Origin: Psychromonas hadalis ATCC BAA-638 | Lineage (GTDB): Bacteria > Pseudomonadota > Gammaproteobacteria > Enterobacterales > Psychromonadaceae | NCBI RefSeq assembly: GCF_000420245.1 | Contig: NZ_ATUO01000009.1 | Location: forward strand, 1 to 42,608 | Length of the DNA stretch: 42,608 nucleotides | Direction: 5' to 3' | In this document: positions 1 to 9,453 of the stretch, one piece after another | Layout: each line of letters begins with the position of its first letter | How positions within the stretch are numbered: the stretch's first letter is position 1 | The notes under the pieces: model-generated | The model's database searches: none | The model's input: the letters and a program-made list of their open reading frames with translations, nothing else | What the model was told of the DNA's origin: nothing | Position numbers and translations under genes: made by a program

Positions 1-222
1 AATAAACGGTAAAGTGAGAGTAATAGATAAGGTTTACCACATCCAGACCGTGAACGGTGCAATAGCGCATTTTAAGGGTTGGGTTAACGGAAAAATGAAA
101 GGCGTAGCAACAAAGTATTTATCGAATTATCTTGCTTGGTTTAGGGAAAGCAACGCGAAGCTCAATAAACAAGAAATATTAGTCGCTGCCTATGGGTGAC
201 AACAGTGTTCTACAACAGAGCC
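1..222 (+). mobile_element. Right end of an IS1595-like insertion sequence
   Basis: It contains the end of the transposase frame plus a terminal sequence at about 207-222 whose reverse complement begins GGCTCTGTTGTAGAA. The first nine bases, GGCTCTGTT, are also the tips of the miniature element at 33895-34037, so the two may belong to one transposition system. IS1595 elements normally create 8-bp target duplications; the candidate here would start TATTAAAA at 223. The other end is outside the window, so this cannot be confirmed. Confidence 0.6.
2..199 (+). CDS. IS1595-family transposase, C-terminal fragment (5' end outside window)
   Basis: The frame is open to the left edge and ends at a TGA, so only about the last 65 residues are present. 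The run HIQTVNGAIAHFKGWVNG followed by GVATKYLSNYLAWF is the typical C-terminal end of the ISXO2-like DDE transposase domain of the IS1595 family, which cuts and pastes its own element. The first GTG (position 14) is only an internal codon of the truncated frame and not a real start. Just after the stop lies a sequence ending in ACAACAGAGCC that looks like the element's terminal inverted repeat. Whether the full gene is intact cannot be seen here. Confidence 0.75.
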   Translation: MNGKVRVIDKVYHIQTVNGAIAHFKGWVNGKMKGVATKYLSNYLAWFRESNAKLNKQEILVAAYG

Positions 223-234
223 TATTAAAAATAC

Positions 235-260
235 AAAAGGCCTCAAATAAGAGGCCTTTT
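235..260 (-). terminator. Rho-independent terminator of the peroxiredoxin gene
   Basis: A 10-bp perfect stem AAAAGGCCTC/GAGGCCTTTT encloses a 6-base loop. Read leftward, it is followed by a T-rich tract. It lies about 35 bases beyond the peroxiredoxin stop and could also stop transcription leaving the insertion sequence in the other direction. Confidence 0.85.
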
Positions 261-293
261 AATTTTAGCTATTGGTTTAACGTTTTTAGCTAT

Positions 294-896
294 TTATAGG
301 TCGTCAGCGTTTGCTGCTAGGTATTTTGCAACACCTTCAGGAGATGCTTCCATTGCAGGCTTGTCTTTAGCCCATTGTGCAGGACAAACTTCACCGTGCT
401 CTTCGTGGAATTGCAGTGCATCAACCATGCGTAACATCTCATCAATGTTACGGCCTAGTGGAAGATCGTTAACCACTTGGTGACGTACAACACCCTTTTT
501 GTCGATTAAGAAAGAACCACGTAACGCAACGCCTGCTTCTTCAAATTCTACGCCGTATGCTTGGCAAATTGTATGTTTCACATCAGCAACAAGTGGGTAT
601 TGAACTGCGCCGATACCACCGTCATTGATGGCAGTGTTACGCCATGCGTTATGCGAGAATTGAGAATCAATTGAAACACCAATCACTTCAACACCACGCG
701 CTTGGAATTCACCAAAGCGTTTGTCGAATGCGATTAATTCAGAAGGACATACAAAGGTAAAATCAAGTGGGTAGAAAAAGATAACCGCTTCTTTACCTTT
801 AGTGAACTCAGCAAAGTTAAAGTTATCTACGATGTCGCCATTACCTAGTACTGCGGCTGCTGTAAAGTCAGGTGCTTTTTTTGTTACTAATACCAT
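294..896 (-). CDS. Typical 2-Cys peroxiredoxin (AhpC/Prx1 type)
   Basis: This is a cytoplasmic thiol peroxidase that reduces hydrogen peroxide and organic hydroperoxides. The peroxidatic cysteine is Cys50 in FVCPSE, the resolving cysteine is Cys171 in VCPAQW, and the conserved active-site arginine is in LRGSFLID. Its 200 residues match the usual length of this class. A GGIG motif (93-96) resembles the GGLG of over-oxidation-sensitive enzymes, but the C-terminal YF motif is not seen, so the enzyme may be fairly robust; that is inference. The gene stands alone with no ahpF next to it, so its reductant (thioredoxin or AhpF) is encoded elsewhere. A possible OxyR half-site lies upstream at 1007-1023. 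Confidence 0.95.
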   Translation of the reverse strand: MVLVTKKAPDFTAAAVLGNGDIVDNFNFAEFTKGKEAVIFFYPLDFTFVCPSELIAFDKRFGEFQARGVEVIGVSIDSQFSHNAWRNTAINDGGIGAVQYPLVADVKHTICQAYGVEFEEAGVALRGSFLIDKKGVVRHQVVNDLPLGRNIDEMLRMVDALQFHEEHGEVCPAQWAKDKPAMEASPEGVAKYLAANADDL

Positions 897-1006
897 GAGA
901 ATTTCCTATTAATAAAGAATGTTACAATCAGTTGGTTCGTGTTTATTTATACACGTAGCATGCAGGAAATGATAGGTGGAATCGAATTGTTTATATCAAT
1001 TAGATT

Positions 1007-1023
1007 GATAGCTTATTCCTATC
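1007..1023 (-). promoter_or_regulatory. Possible OxyR-type dyad upstream of the peroxiredoxin gene
   Basis: GATAG-N7-CTATC is a perfect 5+5 dyad with the ATAG-N7-CTAT spacing of one OxyR half-site. It lies about 110 bases before the peroxiredoxin start, a gene type often controlled by OxyR. The second half-site expected 7 bases further is not convincing, so this is tentative. Confidence 0.3.
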
Positions 1024-1135
1024 AATTGTTGGTAATTAAAAATTAATGACGATTAAAGTATCACCCTTATTGAGAAAATACTAATGAAATTATGGATAAG
1101 GCAGCCAAAACAATGGAAAAGCTAAAACCAAAAAA

Positions 1136-1270
1136 TATCACCACGAAGTCACTACTCGACACAGAGAGCACGAAGACAATGCTGACAAAAGTCGGAAAAA
1201 TCAAAGGGTCAGAGTCATTAATTTTTAATTTTTTTAACCTTCTTTTTTCTTCGTGCCTTCGTGGTTAATT
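1136..1270. repeat. Intergenic repeat with CACGAAG/CTTCGTG ends
   Basis: The left end carries ACCACGAAG and then a second GCACGAAG. The right end carries CTTCGTGCCTTCGTGGTTAA, the inverted counterpart. The 384-base gap between the peroxiredoxin and menB genes otherwise holds only promoter-like AT-rich DNA. Sequences of the type TTCGTGnCTTCGTGGTTAA recur between genes in many environmental bacteria, so this is probably a dispersed non-coding repeat. No open frame of interest was seen. Confidence 0.5.
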
Positions 1271-1280
1271 ATTTTTTGTG

Positions 1281-2117
1281 TTATGGGTTACGCCCAAACT
1301 TGGAGAAATCAGGTTTACGTTTTTCATTAAAGGCATTGCGCCCCTCTTGCGCCTCTTCGCTCATATAAAATAGCATAGTGGTATTACCTGCAAGCTCTTG
1401 TAAGCCTGCTTGACCATCACAGTCTGCATTGAGTGCCGCTTTTAAACAGCGTAGTGCCATTGGGCTATTTTGTAGGATTTCGCGACACCATTTGACCGTC
1501 TCTTTTTCTAAATCAGCAAGTGGCACAACAGTGTTGACGAGTCCCATATCAAGGGCTTCTTGTGCATCGTACATACGACACAGAAACCAAATTTCACGTG
1601 CTTTTTTCTGACCGACAATGCGTGCCATGTAACTTGCGCCCCAGCCACCATCAAAAGATCCCACCCTTGGGCCTGTTTGACCAAATTTTGCATTGTCAGC
1701 TGCTATCGTTAAATCACACATCATATGTAAAACATGACCGCCACCCACGGCATAACCTGCGACCATCGCGATAACAGGTTTGGGGCAGGTACGAATTTGA
1801 CGTTGAAAATCAAGGACATTGAGGTGATGCCCGCCTTGTTCGTCTTTATAACCAGAATCACCACGCACACTTTGATCGCCACCTGAGCAGAAAGCAAGAT
1901 CGCCTTCACCGGTTAAAATAATGACGCCAATTTTTGCATCGTAACGTGCATCACTCATTGCTTGCATCATCTCATTCACTGTTTTTGGACGAAAAGCGTT
2001 ACGAATTTTGGGACGGTTAATGGTGATTTTAGCAATACCGTCCGCTTTAACATAAGTGATATCAGTAAATTCTAAGTCATTGTTTAACCATGTAATGGGT
2101 GCATAAAAATCGCTCAT
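1281..2117 (-). CDS. menB: 1,4-dihydroxy-2-naphthoyl-CoA synthase
   Basis: A cytoplasmic crotonase-fold enzyme that cyclises o-succinylbenzoyl-CoA to 1,4-dihydroxy-2-naphthoyl-CoA in menaquinone synthesis. The signature [12 protein letters not shown] forms part of the CoA/oxyanion site, and [26 protein letters not shown] and [11 protein letters not shown] are characteristic of MenB rather than other enoyl-CoA hydratases. The FGQTG version is the one found in bicarbonate-dependent MenB enzymes such as that of E. coli (family knowledge). At 278 residues it has the usual length. It is the last gene of menF-menD-menH-menB, 11 bases after menH. menC and menE, which supply its substrate, are absent from the window. 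Confidence 0.97.
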   Translation of the reverse strand: MSDFYAPITWLNNDLEFTDITYVKADGIAKITINRPKIRNAFRPKTVNEMMQAMSDARYDAKIGVIILTGEGDLAFCSGGDQSVRGDSGYKDEQGGHHLNVLDFQRQIRTCPKPVIAMVAGYAVGGGHVLHMMCDLTIAADNAKFGQTGPRVGSFDGGWGASYMARIVGQKKAREIWFLCRMYDAQEALDMGLVNTVVPLADLEKETVKWCREILQNSPMALRCLKAALNADCDGQAGLQELAGNTTMLFYMSEEAQEGRNAFNEKRKPDFSKFGRNP

Positions 2118-2128
2118 AAATCGCTCTT

Positions 2129-2908
2129 TTAGGTAAAGTTTTTTGAAATAAACGCCGCAAATTGTGTCGCGTTATATTGATGAATATTATGTCCTGCTCG
2201 TTCAAATTCGACCACGTTAATATTTGTTAGCTCATTAAGTTTACTTGAACCTTTTTTAAATTTTTTATCCTTTCCTCCATAACAGTAATGGATGGGTAAC
2301 TGTGTTTTTTGCAAGTAGCTCAGGGAGTCTACTTGTTTACCAAGACTGGTTGCTAACAACATATTTGCTAAAGGCACACCGTAATTATTTAAGCGTTTAC
2401 TGATAAGCATCTCTTTTTTTCGGTCGCTTAAATCGCTGAAAATATCTTGGTCATACCACTCAGAGAGTGTTTCGTTAATGCTTTGTATTGCAAATTTTCT
2501 TGCCCAACTATGATCCGACATAAAACGACGCTCTTTGGCCTGTTCATTGTCAAGTCCTGTGTGACTTGACTCCAGTAATAGTGCGATTAAACGCGGATCA
2601 TGTTGTGTGCGTGCGTAATCCAATGCGATGCGACCACCGAGTGAGTAACCTATTAATGTGTATTCTTGTAGATTGAGATCGTCGAGTACATCTTTAATTA
2701 AATGATGGCAATGATTAAAGCCATCATGCAATGAGCTTTCCGTGCTCACTGACTTGCCGTGACCTGGCAAGTCAATGGCAACACAATGAAAATCATCTTT
2801 GAGTAATGTGATGGTTTCGCTCCAATCACTGCTACTGCCTAAAAAACCGTGTAAGAAAACCAGAGTGGGTTTGTTGTTACAACCTTGTTCTATTTTATGG
2901 AGTGGCAT
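2129..2908 (-). CDS. menH: 2-succinyl-6-hydroxy-2,4-cyclohexadiene-1-carboxylate synthase
   Basis: An alpha/beta-hydrolase-fold lyase that removes pyruvate from SEPHCHC, the MenD product, to give SHCHC in menaquinone synthesis. The catalytic triad is visible: Ser89 in IGYSLGG, Asp214 in GGKDKKF and His240 in RAGHNIH. The N-terminal [12 protein letters not shown] is the usual oxyanion-loop region. Length (259) fits the family. Its start overlaps the end of menD by 14 bases, which indicates translational coupling and supports MenH over a generic hydrolase. Confidence 0.94.
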   Translation of the reverse strand: MPLHKIEQGCNNKPTLVFLHGFLGSSSDWSETITLLKDDFHCVAIDLPGHGKSVSTESSLHDGFNHCHHLIKDVLDDLNLQEYTLIGYSLGGRIALDYARTQHDPRLIALLLESSHTGLDNEQAKERRFMSDHSWARKFAIQSINETLSEWYDQDIFSDLSDRKKEMLISKRLNNYGVPLANMLLATSLGKQVDSLSYLQKTQLPIHYCYGGKDKKFKKGSSKLNELTNINVVEFERAGHNIHQYNATQFAAFISKNFT

Positions 2909-4634
2909 ATTTTATTTGCTCTTTTAATTGTTCAAGTTGAATTGTGGTCTGCTGATTTTCTAAGGTTATCTCAATGAGTGAATGTTTTCTCTGTAAACAT
3001 TGATTATAAATCGCTTTAAAATCGGCAAGTTGATTTGGATTGTGATAATCGATACAAAATTGATCACAACTTGCTTTAAAACTGAGACCGTGTGGAAGTT
3101 GATAAAAAGTCTGTTTTAGTTTTTCTGGCACGGGCAGTAGATTAAAAATAGCCCCCCCATCATTGTTGATAACAATAATAATAAAGGCTGTTTCAAGCTG
3201 CTTTAATAGTGCCAGTGAGTTTAAGTCATATAAAAATGAGTTATCACCAATTAACAGTGTGGTTATTTTTTTGCTGTTTTTAGCAATGCCTATGGTGGTT
3301 GCTAATAAACCATCAATGCCACTTGCACCTCGATTAGTGAAAATGTGCGCTTGGTTTGTATTCATCACCATATCAGTAAGGCGAATTGGCATACTGTTAC
3401 CAATAAACAGTGGATTATCTGCGATTAACAAGGCATCTAACTGCTTAATAATGGTTATTTCACTTAAGGGTTGTTGTGCTAAAAAAGGCTCAACGACCTG
3501 TTTGGCTAACTGCTGATATGAGTGTTGAATGTTGTCAAACCAATCGCTTTTTATGACACTAAATTGCTGTACTTCTATCCACTGCGTGGCAGTGCAATTA
3601 AAGCGTTTATCGAGTTGATGATTTGCATCTATTCGTTGTTGGCTTTCATGTACCAAGTACAACGCACCATTGGCCTCTTTAATTAATAAAAGTAAACGTT
3701 TACTGACCAGTCGTTCCCCAAACTGAATGATTACATCTGCTTGTTGTAATTGTTTGTTGAAATTATCATTAATCAGTAACAGATCGTAATAAGCGAGATT
3801 GTTCTCTGCCCCCGATTGTGACGATTGAATATCGGCAAGCAGGGGGAACTGATGTGTTTTAGCAAATTGAACAACCGCTTTTGCCTCTTCTGTACAAGGT
3901 GTTTTAGCGAGAATAATTAATACTTTTTTGTCACTTAACGAATGTTCATTTGCCAGTTTGAACGTTTGACGATTAATATACTCTGTAAAAGGAAGGTTAT
4001 TTTTTCTCCACTTTTTCAAACTGCTCAAATAATCACTGTAATCAACCATTTTCTCACTCGGATAGAGAGGCTCTGCAAAGGCAATATTAAAGTGAATGGG
4101 CGCAGGGTGGTTTTGTTGGCTATCTAAACCGTGATCAATTGTGGTGAGTAAATAATTAATATTGATCTCTGTGCTGGGTTGCACTATTTGACTGAAAAAA
4201 ATGGGATAATTTGCAAATAGCCCTTGTTGATCAATCGCTTGATTTGCACCACAGTTGATAAGATCTGCCGGTCTATCTGCTGAGATGATAATTAACGGCA
4301 GGCCACTTTGTCGTGCTTCAATGACTGCGGGGTAAAGATTAGCAACGGCAGTGCCTGAAGTGGTAATAATTACCACGGGTCTTTGGCTTGATTGACATAA
4401 ACCCAGTGCCAGAAAAGCTAATCCACGCTCATCAAAATGTAGGTGATGAGTGGCTTTTTTATGGTTAGCCACGGCAAGCGTTAAGGGCGTTGAGCGTGAA
4501 CCTGGGGCAATACAAAAATCAGTAATACCATGACGTATTAACTCTTCAATAAAAAATGAAGCCCATAATAAGTTGATATTACTGGCGACAGCAGAGACAG
4601 TTGAGTTGGCAGAGCGTGCTTTTTTTTTGTTCAT
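2895..4634 (-). CDS. menD: 2-succinyl-5-enolpyruvyl-6-hydroxy-3-cyclohexene-1-carboxylate synthase
   Basis: A thiamine-diphosphate enzyme that joins isochorismate and 2-oxoglutarate in the first committed step of menaquinone synthesis. The N-terminal region has APGSRSTPLTLA and HFDERGLAFLALG, containing the ThDP-activating glutamate region. TTSGTAVANLYPAVIEA follows. The C-terminal cofactor motif is GDNSFLYDLNSLALL...NNDGG, matching the GD...NN pattern of ThDP enzymes. The 579 residues are slightly longer than the E. coli protein, with a basic N-terminal extension (MNKKKARS). It abuts menF (the menF stop shares its start region) and overlaps menH. Confidence 0.96.
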   Translation of the reverse strand: MNKKKARSANSTVSAVASNINLLWASFFIEELIRHGITDFCIAPGSRSTPLTLAVANHKKATHHLHFDERGLAFLALGLCQSSQRPVVIITTSGTAVANLYPAVIEARQSGLPLIIISADRPADLINCGANQAIDQQGLFANYPIFFSQIVQPSTEININYLLTTIDHGLDSQQNHPAPIHFNIAFAEPLYPSEKMVDYSDYLSSLKKWRKNNLPFTEYINRQTFKLANEHSLSDKKVLIILAKTPCTEEAKAVVQFAKTHQFPLLADIQSSQSGAENNLAYYDLLLINDNFNKQLQQADVIIQFGERLVSKRLLLLIKEANGALYLVHESQQRIDANHQLDKRFNCTATQWIEVQQFSVIKSDWFDNIQHSYQQLAKQVVEPFLAQQPLSEITIIKQLDALLIADNPLFIGNSMPIRLTDMVMNTNQAHIFTNRGASGIDGLLATTIGIAKNSKKITTLLIGDNSFLYDLNSLALLKQLETAFIIIVINNDGGAIFNLLPVPEKLKQTFYQLPHGLSFKASCDQFCIDYHNPNQLADFKAIYNQCLQRKHSLIEITLENQQTTIQLEQLKEQIKYATP

Positions 4635-5902
4635 TAGTTGTCCTCTGTTTGGCTAATTATCTCTAAAACAGTATGGATTTTATTGTCAAGCTCCAGCCAC
4701 TCTTGTTCCGCAATGGAGCCAGTGACAATACCCGCACCGGCAAAAAGTTTTATTTTGTTATTACTAATCAACGCGCTACGAATAGCGACACTAAAGTCAC
4801 TTTTTTGCTCACTAATATAACCCACCGCACCTGCATACCAGCCCCGTAAATAGGGTTCATTATCATTAATAAATTGCAGAGCGGGCAATTTAGGAGAGCC
4901 ACCTACAGCGGGTGTTGGGTGTAGTTTGTAAAGAAGATCTGCATCCGTTGTTTGTGGGGTTAATTGTGCATGAATAGGCACACAAAGGTGCTGTACATTA
5001 TGCAGTTGCATTACTCTTGGCTGATCGCAAACAACATCGGCTTTTAAGCGTTTTAAGTTAGCAATAATAAATTCTTGTACCAAGTAATTTTCCCGATCAA
5101 TTTTTTTGTCGGTGAGTAAGCTCTGTAATAAGATGGCATCTTCACGTGCATTGCGACCACGGTTTACTGTGCCTGCGAGTGCTTCTGTGTGTAGCTGGTT
5201 ATTATGACGACTAAATAGACGTTCAGGAGAGCAACCGATAAAAATATAGTCTGCAGAGAATTGAAAACTAAAATGAAAGCTCGCGGGGTTGGCTATCTGC
5301 CACTGATAAAGTAGATCGCAGTGATTAATCGATTCACGGCAAACAAGTTCTGTTTGTCGTGATAGCACCACTTTAGGCAGTAGTGCTTTATATTCTATCG
5401 CGAGATCAACCAGTTCTGCCCACTGTTTTTTAGTGGGCAGATCGTGACGTGATAACAGTTCGGCATTCATATTTTGCAGTGCAACAGGGGGCTGTAGTTG
5501 GTCAATTAACGTTAAGCTTTGTGTTACCGAAAAGTGACTGTCAAAATGGCACGTTAATGTAAGTTTATTATCTTGTTCAATAAACTCAAGTGCGGGGCGA
5601 ATAAAGCGTATCGCAGGAAAGTCTGGCCACTGCTCACCTTGTTGTTGGAACGCAAGCCCCCCATAATAACGTATATCACCCTTTACCTGTGGAATAGTCT
5701 CACTATCATCAATCGCGCCAAAGCAGACAATGGTTTGTAACAACTCTTTGTCTTGCCAATAGAGTGCAGGGAAAATAGTTTTTTGTGCTTTTAATAGCGC
5801 TAATAAGGGTTGTGATTCGAGTGTGATAAGTAAATTTTTATTGGGAAACTCTCCCTCAATCTCTCTAAAGTGTTGTAATTTTTTACGAATATTTTCAATC
5901 AT
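4634..5902 (-). CDS. menF: Isochorismate synthase, menaquinone-specific
   Basis: Converts chorismate to isochorismate, the entry reaction of the menaquinone branch. It is a chorismate-binding-fold protein of 422 residues. Diagnostic pieces are LPKVVLSRQTEL with Lys177 (equivalent to the general base Lys190 of E. coli MenF), FIGCSPERLF, TEALAGTVNRGRN, LHPTPAVGGSPK, RGWYAGAVGY and LFAGAGIVTGS. It is the first gene of the men operon and touches menD. The divergent gene is menA. The sequence before the start has no strong Shine-Dalgarno site. A siderophore-type EntC is less likely given the men context. Confidence 0.93.
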   Translation of the reverse strand: MIENIRKKLQHFREIEGEFPNKNLLITLESQPLLALLKAQKTIFPALYWQDKELLQTIVCFGAIDDSETIPQVKGDIRYYGGLAFQQQGEQWPDFPAIRFIRPALEFIEQDNKLTLTCHFDSHFSVTQSLTLIDQLQPPVALQNMNAELLSRHDLPTKKQWAELVDLAIEYKALLPKVVLSRQTELVCRESINHCDLLYQWQIANPASFHFSFQFSADYIFIGCSPERLFSRHNNQLHTEALAGTVNRGRNAREDAILLQSLLTDKKIDRENYLVQEFIIANLKRLKADVVCDQPRVMQLHNVQHLCVPIHAQLTPQTTDADLLYKLHPTPAVGGSPKLPALQFINDNEPYLRGWYAGAVGYISEQKSDFSVAIRSALISNNKIKLFAGAGIVTGSIAEQEWLELDNKIHTVLEIISQTEDN

Positions 5903-6056
5903 TACATATACCCATGTACTAAACCGCTGTCTATATTTTTAAGTTAGATTTTGCTAATGTAGCGCGTAAATACCCATTAGCAATCAAGGTGCTGAGTTTT
6001 TCTCTTTGAATGATAACGGGTATATAGTCTTGTCACAATATAGAGTTGAATAATTA

Positions 6057-6977
6057 ATGAAGAACCTTTCTGTTTGGTTAACTGCCTTACGTTTACGCAC
6101 TTTACCACTTGCTACCGCTTCTATTATTGTCGCTGCTGGCATTGCTGTACATCATCAGATTTTCCAATTACCTATTTTCCTATTATCGCTTAGCACTGCT
6201 TTATTACTGCAAATCCTGTCAAATCTTGCTAATGATTATGGTGATGCAATAACAGGGGCGGATGATGAAAATCGCATTGGCCCATTGCGTGCGATGCAAA
6301 CAGGAATCATTACACCTACTGCAATGAAAAAAGCGATACTGTTTACCACGTTACTTACTCTGCTCAGTGGCATTAGTTTGTTAATGGTTGCATTGGCAGG
6401 TGATCTGTTTAGCTGGTTACTTTTTTTAGGGTTAGGTTTGACCGCCATCATCGCCGCTATCACTTATACCATGGGCAAATTGCCTTATGGTTATCGTGCG
6501 TTAGGTGATATTGCTGTTTTTCTTTTTTTTGGTTTGCTCGGCGTGGTGGGCAGTTTTTACCTTTATGATCTGAGTTTTGATTGGTTATTGCTGTTGCCTG
6601 CATCAAGTATCGGTCTCTTATCGGCCGCCGTGTTAAACATTAATAATATGCGCGATCTGGAAAACGACCGAAAATATAATAAAACCACGCTGGTGGTTTT
6701 GTTTGGTCGAGCGCATGCTTTAAAATATCACCTCTTTATTATTTTGATAGCACCACTGCTTACTGCTTATTATTTATATCGCCTGCCTGAAACACAAACA
6801 TGGCAATATATTTTTCTTTTAGCGATGAGCCCCCTGCTAAAAAGTTGTTTAGCACTTCATAATGTGATTAATGAAAAACAGCCCTCGGGTGAGCTGTTTA
6901 ATGAGCAGTTAAAAAATACGGCCATTAGCACTTTTGTCTTTTCAATGTTATTTGCCTTGGTTTTAATTCCGCAATAG
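6057..6977 (+). CDS. menA: 1,4-dihydroxy-2-naphthoate polyprenyltransferase
   Basis: An integral inner-membrane UbiA-family prenyltransferase that attaches the polyprenyl tail to 1,4-dihydroxy-2-naphthoate, giving demethylmenaquinone. The first Asp-rich motif is NDYGDAITGADD with the following R, and the second is NNMRDLENDR. Both bind Mg-diphosphate. About eight or nine hydrophobic segments span the 306 residues, for example the very hydrophobic 33-58 and 110-135 stretches. It is divergent from the menFDHB operon, across about 150 bases that must contain both promoters. Confidence 0.95.
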   Translation: MKNLSVWLTALRLRTLPLATASIIVAAGIAVHHQIFQLPIFLLSLSTALLLQILSNLANDYGDAITGADDENRIGPLRAMQTGIITPTAMKKAILFTTLLTLLSGISLLMVALAGDLFSWLLFLGLGLTAIIAAITYTMGKLPYGYRALGDIAVFLFFGLLGVVGSFYLYDLSFDWLLLLPASSIGLLSAAVLNINNMRDLENDRKYNKTTLVVLFGRAHALKYHLFIILIAPLLTAYYLYRLPETQTWQYIFLLAMSPLLKSCLALHNVINEKQPSGELFNEQLKNTAISTFVFSMLFALVLIPQ

Positions 6978-7024
6978 TCTATTTTTCAGATCTTAGCGTG
7001 AAATCCCTCATTTTTACTGAGTTC

Positions 7025-7070
7025 AACTAAAAATATGCTGAAAAAATCAACATATTTTTAGTTTTTTTCA
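7025..7070 (+). terminator. Terminator after menA
   Basis: A 13-bp stem AACTAAAAATATG/CATATTTTTAGTT is followed by a run of T. The stem is AT-rich, so its strength is uncertain. Confidence 0.65.
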
Positions 7071-7079
7071 AATTCTGTG

Positions 7080-7114
7080 TTCTGTTTAACAGAAAGATTG
7101 AGTATAATGCGCGC
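7080..7114 (+). promoter_or_regulatory. Promoter of fusA2 with GC-rich discriminator
   Basis: A perfect -10 hexamer TATAAT at 7103-7108 is followed at once by GCGCGCGG. The -35 region (around 7080-7085) is weak. GC-rich discriminators of this kind are typical of promoters of translation genes that are repressed by ppGpp (known for rRNA and ribosomal-protein genes); applying it here is inference. Confidence 0.55.
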
Positions 7115-7154
7115 GGAATATTGACTACGATTTTTTACTAACAGAGTATAAAAA

Positions 7155-9251
7155 ATGACAGAATTAAGTAAATACAGAAACATTGGTATTTTCGCGCACG
7201 TTGATGCGGGTAAAACCACAACCACAGAACGTATCCTAAAATTAACTGGCCAGATCCACAAAACTGGTGAAGTACATGACGGCGAATCTACAACTGACTT
7301 CATGGAACAGGAAGCTGAGCGCGGTATTACTATTCAGTCTGCAGCGGTAACTTGTTTCTGGAACGAGCACCGTTTAAACGTTATCGATACTCCTGGACAC
7401 GTTGACTTCACTGTTGAAGTTTACCGTTCACTTAAAGTACTTGATGGTGGTATCGGTGTATTCTGTGGTTCTGGTGGTGTTGAACCACAATCAGAAACTA
7501 ACTGGCGCTACGCGAATGACTCAAAAGTTGCACGTATTATCTTTGTAAACAAATTAGACCGTATGGGTGCTGATTTTTACCGTGTTGTTAAGCAAACTGA
7601 AACGGTTTTAGGTGCTAACCCACTTATCATGGTGCTACCAATCGGTATCGAAGATGAATTCGTAGGTGTTGTTGACTTGCTTACACGTAAAGCATGGATA
7701 TGGGATGACTCAGGCGAGCCTGAAAACTACGAAATCACTGATGTGCCTGCGGACATGGTTGATAAAGTAGAAGAGTACCGTGAGCTGTTACTTGATACTG
7801 CGCTTGAGCAAGATGATGATCTACTTGAAGCTTACATGGAAGGCGATGAGCCATCTATAGAAGATATCAAACGTTGTATCCGTGCTGGTACACGTACAAT
7901 GGACTTCTTCCCAACTTACTGTGGTTCTGCATTTAAAAACAAAGGTGTGCAAAACATTCTTAACGCTGTTGTTGATTACCTACCTTGTCCTACAGATGTT
8001 GATCCACAACCTCTTACAGACGAAGAAGGCGAGCCAAATGGTGAGTTTGCAATTGTTTCTACAGAAGAAACATTCAAAGCGTTAGCATTTAAAATCACTG
8101 ATGACCGTTTTGGCGCACTGACTTTCGTTCGTATCTACTCAGGTACACTGAAGAAAGGCGATACCATCATGAACGCTGCCACAGGTAAAACTGAGCGTAT
8201 TGGTCGTATGTGTGAAATGCAAGCGGATGAGCGTAAAGAGTTATCTTCAGCGCAAGCGGGTGACATTATCGCTATCGTTGGTATGAAAACTAACGTACAA
8301 ACGGGTCACACATTATGTGATCCAAAAAATCCTGTTGTTTTAGAAGCAATGGTATTCCCTAACCCAGTGATCTCTATCTCTGTTACACCAAAAGATAAAG
8401 GTTCTACTGAGAAAATGGGTGTTGCTATCGGTAAAATGGTTGCAGAAGATCCAACATTTAAAGTTGAAACTGACATAGATTCAGGTGAAACAATCCTCTC
8501 GGGTATGGGTGAGCTTCACTTAGACATCAAAGTAGATATCCTAAAACGTACCTACGGTGTTGAGTTAATTGTTGGTGAACCTCAAGTTGCTTACCGTGAA
8601 ACGATCACGCAAGCGGTTGAAGATTCGTACACACATAAGAAACAATCTGGTGGTTCTGGTCAATTTGGTAAAATTGATTACAACATCAAACCAGGTGAGC
8701 CAGGCACTGGTTTCGTATTCAAATCTACCGTTACTGGTGGTAACGTACCAAAAGAGTTCTTCCCAGCGATTGAGAAAGGCTTTAAAGGCATGATGGATAA
8801 CGGTGTACTAGCGGGCTTCCCTGTACTTGACGTTGAAATCGAATTGACTGATGGTGGTTTCCATGCCGTGGATTCATCTGCAGTTGCATTTGAATTAGCA
8901 GCACGTGGTGCATTCCGTCAGTCTATCCCTAAAGCGGGTGCACAACTTCTTGAGCCTATCATGGCTGTAGACGTGTTCACTCCAGATGATCACGTTGGTG
9001 ATGTTATTGGTGACCTTAGCCGTCGTCGTGGCATGATCGCTGGTCAAGAAGCGGGTGTTACAGGTGTTCGTATTAAAGCTGACGTACCTCTTTCAGAGAT
9101 GTTTGGTTACATCGGTTCTTTACGTACAATGACATCAGGCCGTGGTCAGTTCTCTATGGAGTTCAAAAACTACATGCCTTGTCCTGCTTCTGTTGCAGAA
9201 GGCGTGATTGAGAAAGTGAAAGAAGAGAAAGAAGCCGCTAGAAAGAAATAA
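7155..9251 (+). CDS. fusA2: Elongation factor G, second paralogue (EF-G2)
   Basis: A translational GTPase of five EF-G domains. The G1 loop is [11 protein letters not shown] (14-24), the G3 motif is DTPGH, and the G4 motif is [12 protein letters not shown] and [13 protein letters not shown] mark domains III to V. At 698 residues it is full length. Details such as [20 protein letters not shown] differ clearly from the E. coli str-operon EF-G and resemble the additional EF-G of Vibrio and Shewanella. The gene also stands alone rather than with rpsL, rpsG and tuf. It therefore probably shares or splits translocation and ribosome-recycling duties with a main fusA elsewhere. Codon use looks that of a highly expressed gene. 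It is followed by repeats, a terminator and a decayed copy of its own 3' end. Confidence 0.92.
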   Translation: MTELSKYRNIGIFAHVDAGKTTTTERILKLTGQIHKTGEVHDGESTTDFMEQEAERGITIQSAAVTCFWNEHRLNVIDTPGHVDFTVEVYRSLKVLDGGIGVFCGSGGVEPQSETNWRYANDSKVARIIFVNKLDRMGADFYRVVKQTETVLGANPLIMVLPIGIEDEFVGVVDLLTRKAWIWDDSGEPENYEITDVPADMVDKVEEYRELLLDTALEQDDDLLEAYMEGDEPSIEDIKRCIRAGTRTMDFFPTYCGSAFKNKGVQNILNAVVDYLPCPTDVDPQPLTDEEGEPNGEFAIVSTEETFKALAFKITDDRFGALTFVRIYSGTLKKGDTIMNAATGKTERIGRMCEMQADERKELSSAQAGDIIAIVGMKTNVQTGHTLCDPKNPVVLEAMVFPNPVISISVTPKDKGSTEKMGVAIGKMVAEDPTFKVETDIDSGETILSGMGELHLDIKVDILKRTYGVELIVGEPQVAYRETITQAVEDSYTHKKQSGGSGQFGKIDYNIKPGEPGTGFVFKSTVTGGNVPKEFFPAIEKGFKGMMDNGVLAGFPVLDVEIELTDGGFHAVDSSAVAFELAARGAFRQSIPKAGAQLLEPIMAVDVFTPDDHVGDVIGDLSRRRGMIAGQEAGVTGVRIKADVPLSEMFGYIGSLRTMTSGRGQFSMEFKNYMPCPASVAEGVIEKVKEEKEAARKK

Positions 9252-9267
9252 GTTTTCTTAACTAGCT

Positions 9268-9443
9268 AAGGATCGGCTTCAAAAGTACTTGCGCTTTTGT
9301 TTTCAAAATAACCAGTAATTTCAGGTTTCTTGAAAATAATTAAGGATCGGCTTCAAAATTACTTGTGCTTTTGTTTTCAAAATAACCAGTAATTTCAGGT
9401 TTTTTGAAAAGAATTTAGCGCAAGTTATTGTGTAACGATTCCT
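9268..9443. repeat. Palindromic repeat array (two left units, one right unit)
   Basis: A unit starting AAGGATCGGCTTCAAAA occurs at 9268 and again at 9342 (period 74). Both copies run through TTTTCAAAATAACCAGTAA. The second copy continues into an inverted right half ending TTGTGTAACGATTCCT. Left and right halves are imperfect inverted copies of one another (AGGATCG.../...CGATTCCT, both containing the core ACTTG-GCGC or its complement), so the whole could fold into a long hairpin. Other copies are at 12195-12258 and 42295-42498. Confidence 0.85.
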
Positions 9444-9453
9444 AAATCTTCTA

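Noticed and set aside
7155-9251. The main EF-G gene of the str operon
   Set aside because: Sequence details match the second EF-G of Vibrio and Shewanella, and rpsL, rpsG and tuf are absent.
9268-9443. A CRISPR-like array after fusA2
   Set aside because: There are only two or three units, the sequence between them is part of the repeated unit itself, and no cas genes are present. It is a palindromic repeat.
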